The notes beneath the pieces were generated by a model that saw nothing but the letters and a program-made list of their open reading frames with translations, was not told the DNA's origin and did no database searches. From NCBI GenBank assembly GCA_039881145.1, contig JAYKKI010000127.1, forward strand, positions 620,001 through 684,000: a stretch of 64,000 bases of DNA, given 5' to 3'. Both the position numbers and the translations under genes were made by a program. Positions 59,163 to 64,000 of this stretch are shown piece after piece. The number at the start of each line of letters is the position of its first letter. Position 1 is the stretch's first letter. Source of the DNA: Druceiella hillmani (lineage: Eukaryota > Arthropoda > Insecta > Lepidoptera > Hepialidae).

Positions 59163-59339
59163 TTGGATACGTAATGGCACGGGTATAGTAAAATGACAAT
59201 ATTATCAGCTGTTCGGCAAATTGAATAAAAGAGAATATGTAGCGGTAGTGTACGCCCAGTGTGACACACACAATTGTGTACGTCCGTGTGAGTACTTTAG
59301 CTGCTTGCCAAATATCCGGATAAACACCGCCCTCTCTCG
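59163..59339 (+). other. Less AT-rich island ending in a strong 5' splice-site match
   Basis: About 175 bp with raised GC (acgtaatggcacgggtatag, gtacgcccagtgtgacacac, aacaccgccctctctcg) end exactly at g|gtaagt (59340 on), a full donor consensus. No long frame is open, so if it is an exon it is more likely 5' untranslated. A conserved regulatory block is the alternative. Confidence 0.25.
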
Positions 59340-62129
59340 GTAAGTATTTGGTGTGTTAATAAGAGTTATGTGTAATTATTTTTTTTTATTTAGAAAAGGA
59401 CTTGTTTTAAACTTTATTTCAACAATAGTACCATCAACGGATAGTCTTTCTTTGTCCGACATCTATTCCCGAATACAACTATTACTCCCATAACTACTTC
59501 CAATTTGTTTGCAAATTGGTGTATGGCCAATTTAAGAGCAAATAAAAAAACATTGAATGCTTATAACATATAACGTACGTTTGGTTGCATATAAAATAAT
59601 ACAGAATAAAGCTCTATAATACAGATCTCATAGAACATATTTAGGAATATGCGGCATTTATAATAATCAGTTTGTGTCCTTTTTTACTCATCACAAAGCA
59701 GCCAGGTTCAATTTTGCGAGCAAATAGTATTGTTTTCTTTGTTGGTAACCAGTTTTAGTATTACGACTCAAAATATTTATCCATTATTTGCTACGTACCT
59801 TACCTTTAAGGAACTTTTTAATAAAAATTAATAAATCTCTCAAATGATAATAAACATAAAGATTATAATATTATTACAAATAAAATAGTTAAAAAAATTT
59901 CATGCTAGAAATTAAGTTAGGAAATTTCGGAATTATGGTATGATTAGGAAAATAATTTAATACCAATGCAGTAAAAAAACGTGGCCAATTTCAAATTATC
60001 AAAGAAAAAAATATTAATAGTTTAGTATAACGTAAGATATTTTAAGTATTTTCAATTAATATTTTGCTTTTTATAAACTACGCCTTTAAATAACAAAATA
60101 CTGTCCTTCTTTCCATTAAAAATTTAATTAACTGGTAATTTAATTAATTGTAATTAAAATTCTATAGAAAACATTTTGTTGGCAATCAATTAGGTAATTT
60201 TCGGAATTTCAATTAACCTTTTTATCAGCTAGCATATTGAGTACGTCAAATAAACTAATAGAACAATAGCAAATAAAATTTAGCTCAATCATGATAATTA
60301 ATATTGTTTTAATATCGTATGTTGTTTTGCTATGTTTTTTGTACTTTTTACGGATAGGTAACCATTTTCCCAATAATAAATTTTCACAAAGCGTAACGTT
60401 TCATCTCGACTGGCGTTAAAATGTGTCTAGATGCACTTGTATTCATTTACAATAAATGTCAGAAAAACTGACAAACTTTCCACACGCGAAGTATAATTTC
60501 TACTTAGGTTCTTAGCTCCATGATTTAAATAAATGTCTTTCAATAAATGGGAAAAATTTTAATTTAATAAATAATTCGGAATAGACAAAAAAAGTAAGTT
60601 TGGTCAATGACAAGAATATTTTGTCCCGAATTGTGAATATGGTAGGTGTCGTGGTCGGGTGAAGGGTATAGTAATATTTAAGATTGAACGTGAACTCTAT
60701 CTATTAATGTACTTTCTTGTTGATATACAAAATTAATTTTTAAGGAATATCACCCTACTGACTTAGTCACTGACTCAGAGATTAAATTTAATTGGGTCCA
60801 AAATAAACCTAGAAAACTTATTTTTAATTATTTATTACCAACCTTTTCTAAAGTTCATAAAGTTCTTTTCTAAAATTCTTATAGTTCTTTTCTGAAATTC
60901 ATATTGAATTTGTTTATTAATAAAAGACAAGATTCTAATTTTGAAATCGCATGAAACAAATATATTTAAAGAACAAAAACAAAATGTAAATATGAATTTT
61001 TCTGCCTAATTTCTACACCATAACGAAGGAAATATACTCTTTTTGTGGAAGTTTTCTTTAAACCGTTAATGAAATATAATACCTTGCATTTTATTAAATT
61101 TCTCTTATATTTTATTCTATGATTTTTAACAAATTCTATAATTTCTCGCACGATTTCTCTTTTATTGCATTCTATGATTTCTTACTTTTCTGCTGTTTTT
61201 TTTTTATTATTGTTATCTTGATTGAAATTTTATAATTTTTTCTTATTTCCTGGCATACTTATTTTATTCACTTTAAAATTATCACATGTAGAAAGAACAT
61301 TTTTTCGAAATATTGTTTTTGAAGATAAGGTACACCAATAAAGTTGATGCAATTATTTTCATAATACTTGCCTTTTGTCACTTTAAAGGGCCCCAAGAAA
61401 CAAAGTAACATACAAAAACATTACACGTAACTTTAATATTAAAATTTCATAAAAAAACAGAAAAGTTACGATTCAAACTGCAGATTTAATTTCAAATAGT
61501 CAACTGTTATTATTTTCAGAACCTCTCGGTATGGCATATTAATTATTGCAAATATTTTAAGCAAAGAATAGTCTGGCTGAAAAAAATATTATATTTCTCA
61601 AATCAGGATGCCAGTTAAATGGCTGGAAGTTCGCAATCGCCGCAACCTATGTATTCTTTAGAATATTTTGTACAATCCTACTTATAAAATTTATCTTAAA
61701 AGTAGATATAGTCACTTGTCTTTAAACGGTATGGGACTACGGTCTGAAAACTAACTCTTTTTTCCCAAACATATCAATTTTTTTACGAGAAATATTTATC
61801 TTAAATGAAAATGAAAGCAAATTAATTACATAGCCGACTGGAATAGAAAAATTGTCCTTTGGACCAGAAATACAATAAATATTGTTAAGTATTTCGTAAA
61901 ACAAATTCGGGAAACTTGTTAGTTGATCTTCAAAATATTTTAATTAATTTCTCGGCCACTTTATTTCTAATGCGAACAACCGTGACTAACTAAATAGAAT
62001 TACACACAGAAAAAAACAGTTTCAAACCTAAAAATAAGTATCGTAAAAAAGACGAAGAGAGAATTATAATGGTAAAGACTATCAGAAACTTTTGTTGAGA
62101 GTAAGAGCACACATATATCACTGCACTAA
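59340..62129. other. AT-rich DNA
   Basis: No gene, array or strong hairpin. 60870-60900 and 61080-61200 have repeated ttct-type low complexity. Confidence 0.55.
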
Positions 62130-62240
62130 AGAAATGAAACCCTCGTAGTAGTACCTACGTCTAGTGTTACGAGGTCAAGGGTCGAGTCGGCGTCGATAAA
62201 TTGTTCTATTTCTTAACAGGGCTAGTAGTAGTAAAAAACG
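62130..62240. other. Less AT-rich island
   Basis: gtagtacctacgtctagtgt and gtcaagggtcgagtcggcgt stand out by CG content; closed in all frames and not repeated. Confidence 0.3.
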
Positions 62241-64000
62241 TTTTATCTTTATCGACAACTGCAGAGTTATGTTATGTAATAGATATTTTAGTTTTCAGAA
62301 AATACCGCAATTCGATTTCAGCAGTTCAGGCAAAAAGAAGAAACTAAGCTTAAAGAAGAAATGCTGAATTACCCATAGCGATATATATTTAGGAGTAGCA
62401 TCAAGAATTATATCTTTATTTTATTTTCAGTTATGCTCGTCATATTATATAGTAAAACTGTAATCATTTTCAAAATATGATTAAGGAAAGTCGCAGTCAT
62501 GAAACTTTGTACTAAGATAAATATAGATATATTCGAGTATGTAGTTGTCTATAACACAGTACACCTAAAAAAACAAAGTAGTATGGTCAAGATAAGGTCG
62601 CAAATTTCCTTCTGCTTATTCTTTTTAGGAATGACAATTATTTCATTAAGAAACTAATTGAAAAACACTTAACGGAAACGATAACCATACCAACTATGAA
62701 TTATGGATGATCATGTCTGTAAAATTGTTCTTTCAAAGTACAAATTAATCAGAGTTCTACCAGATAACCAAATAAAAATCTAATGACTTATACATTTGCC
62801 AAATGTATTTGGTCTTTTTACACTCTGCTAAAAAAGCTTCACAGTATTTTCTAACGCGTTCCGGAGAAAAACGTTTTGAAAAATTATTAAAGTTCAAATA
62901 TTTGTGATCAGATCATCTTGCTACTGATGGGTACTGGCATCTTTTATGTAAAATTAACTAATGGGTTATTTTTTTTTGTGTAAAATTTGATAATAGCCGC
63001 AAACAAGCAATGAACTTATTACAAAAAAACCAACCACGTGCAAATCTGGAGATTTTTTAACATTTTAATCATGAAGTATCTTTAGTATGGATTTTCTAAT
63101 AAATTAAACATTTAACAATATCTTTTATGATTAAGTTGGGCATACATATTCAAGAAAAATGTAAGAAATATTTAAGAAATATGGTGTCTTAAATCATCAT
63201 TATAGTTTTTCCACATCTTTTTCAGTATTCCTCTGAAGACTTGCTAACTAAAATTATCATTATAAAAATATGGAATTAAAAAAAATTTCAGGCACTTAAT
63301 TTGACTCCTTTCCTGCTATAATTTTTCCTTTCTGAATTCTATCTATTTATTAAGAGGCATTTATATTTGTTGGACTTATTTACGTGTTCTAATTCACTTG
63401 TCTATTTACTATATCAGAATGTTTTGACTTGCTATTTCACCACTATATACCCATATTGCTTTAAAATGACTTAAGTAAGTTACTATACCAATGTTGCCAC
63501 TTATTGTTCTTCTTTTACTGACAGAAATGAAAATTATGTGTTTGTTTTGAAGGAAATAAGATTCAAAAATATTCGGATGATGAAACGAAATGTGGGCATC
63601 ACATGTATTTATGGTAAATTATTGGAATAAACACAAACTGTAGAAGAGTTAAGAAGCAAAATGTGAAATAATTTAAATTAAACCTTTTAATGAAACGTTA
63701 TTAAGTAACCAAGTTAATATTTTTTTATAATAATTTATCATTAAGATTTGATGATTGTTGTCACATATTACGTGTTCTCTCTTATCTCAACCAAATAGTT
63801 ACCACAAGGTTATTAATACACCTCTCCTTATCAGGTTCAAAAGATAATAAAGAGTAAAATTAGGTTAAGAATTATTCAACGGCTTTGGTGCCAACATAAT
63901 CTCTGATTCATACTCGCATTTAATTAACACAAATGTTCCAATGTTGATGGAGATACTGGTCACTGCTCATTACTATCTAAAGATTCCTTTCATTTCACAC
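62241..64000. other. AT-rich DNA to the end of the window
   Basis: Nothing recognised. Confidence 0.55.

Overview
This window looks like arthropod, most likely insect, nuclear DNA. It is strongly AT-rich and carries many long (TA)n runs. It holds fragments of insect-type selfish elements: non-LTR reverse transcriptases, a mariner transposase, tRNA-derived SINEs, and two short interspersed repeats that I recall as widespread in insect genomes. The order of insect cannot be settled from this sequence alone. I see no bacterial operons, ribosome binding sites, CRISPR arrays, rRNA or functional tRNA genes.

No intact host protein gene was found in 64 kb. The window reads as a large intergenic region or a very long intron. 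Most long open frames are accidents of low-complexity DNA. Everything with recognisable protein similarity is broken. There are seven non-LTR reverse-transcriptase remnants: 13986-14168 (+), 20445-21110 (+), 24895-25152 (+), 31980-32182 (-), 47100-47230 (-), 50165-50661 (+) and 53984-54235 (-). There is also one larger 5'-truncated non-LTR element at 50869-53256 (-) and one mariner at 40688-41732 (+). Three short stretches could be relics or terminal pieces of host exons (5206-5328 minus, about 18890-18990 plus, 19282-19375 plus), all weak.

Layout. 1-7.1 kb: a diverged tandem duplication, a fresh 3 x 80 bp array, a (TA)n tract, a four-unit array of about 210 bp, a tRNA-like scrap and a fold-back. 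7-17 kb: mostly featureless AT-rich DNA with one insect-type repeat. 17-23 kb: a dense nest with two SINEs in opposite orientation, a fold-back that may belong to a Penelope-like element, a degraded reverse transcriptase, and an inverted pair of a young repeat, each copy capped by (TA)n. 23-34 kb: quiet except for reverse-transcriptase scraps. 34.8-36.4 kb: a long inverted repeat with arms of about 400 bp. 39.6 kb: a near-perfect fold-back. 40.7-41.7 kb: mariner. 47-54 kb: several retroelement remnants side by side. 55.3-55.9 kb: an old, diverged tandem array. 56-64 kb: largely featureless.

Several islands of 100-300 bp are clearly less AT-rich than their surroundings, encode nothing obvious and carry homeodomain-type AATTA cores. 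They lie near 4.2, 12.5, 25.6, 37.6, 43.2, 45.5, 59.2 and 62.2 kb. They are the best candidates here for conserved regulatory DNA, but only an alignment to related genomes could show that. All similarity statements were made by eye from remembered family motifs; no database was searched.
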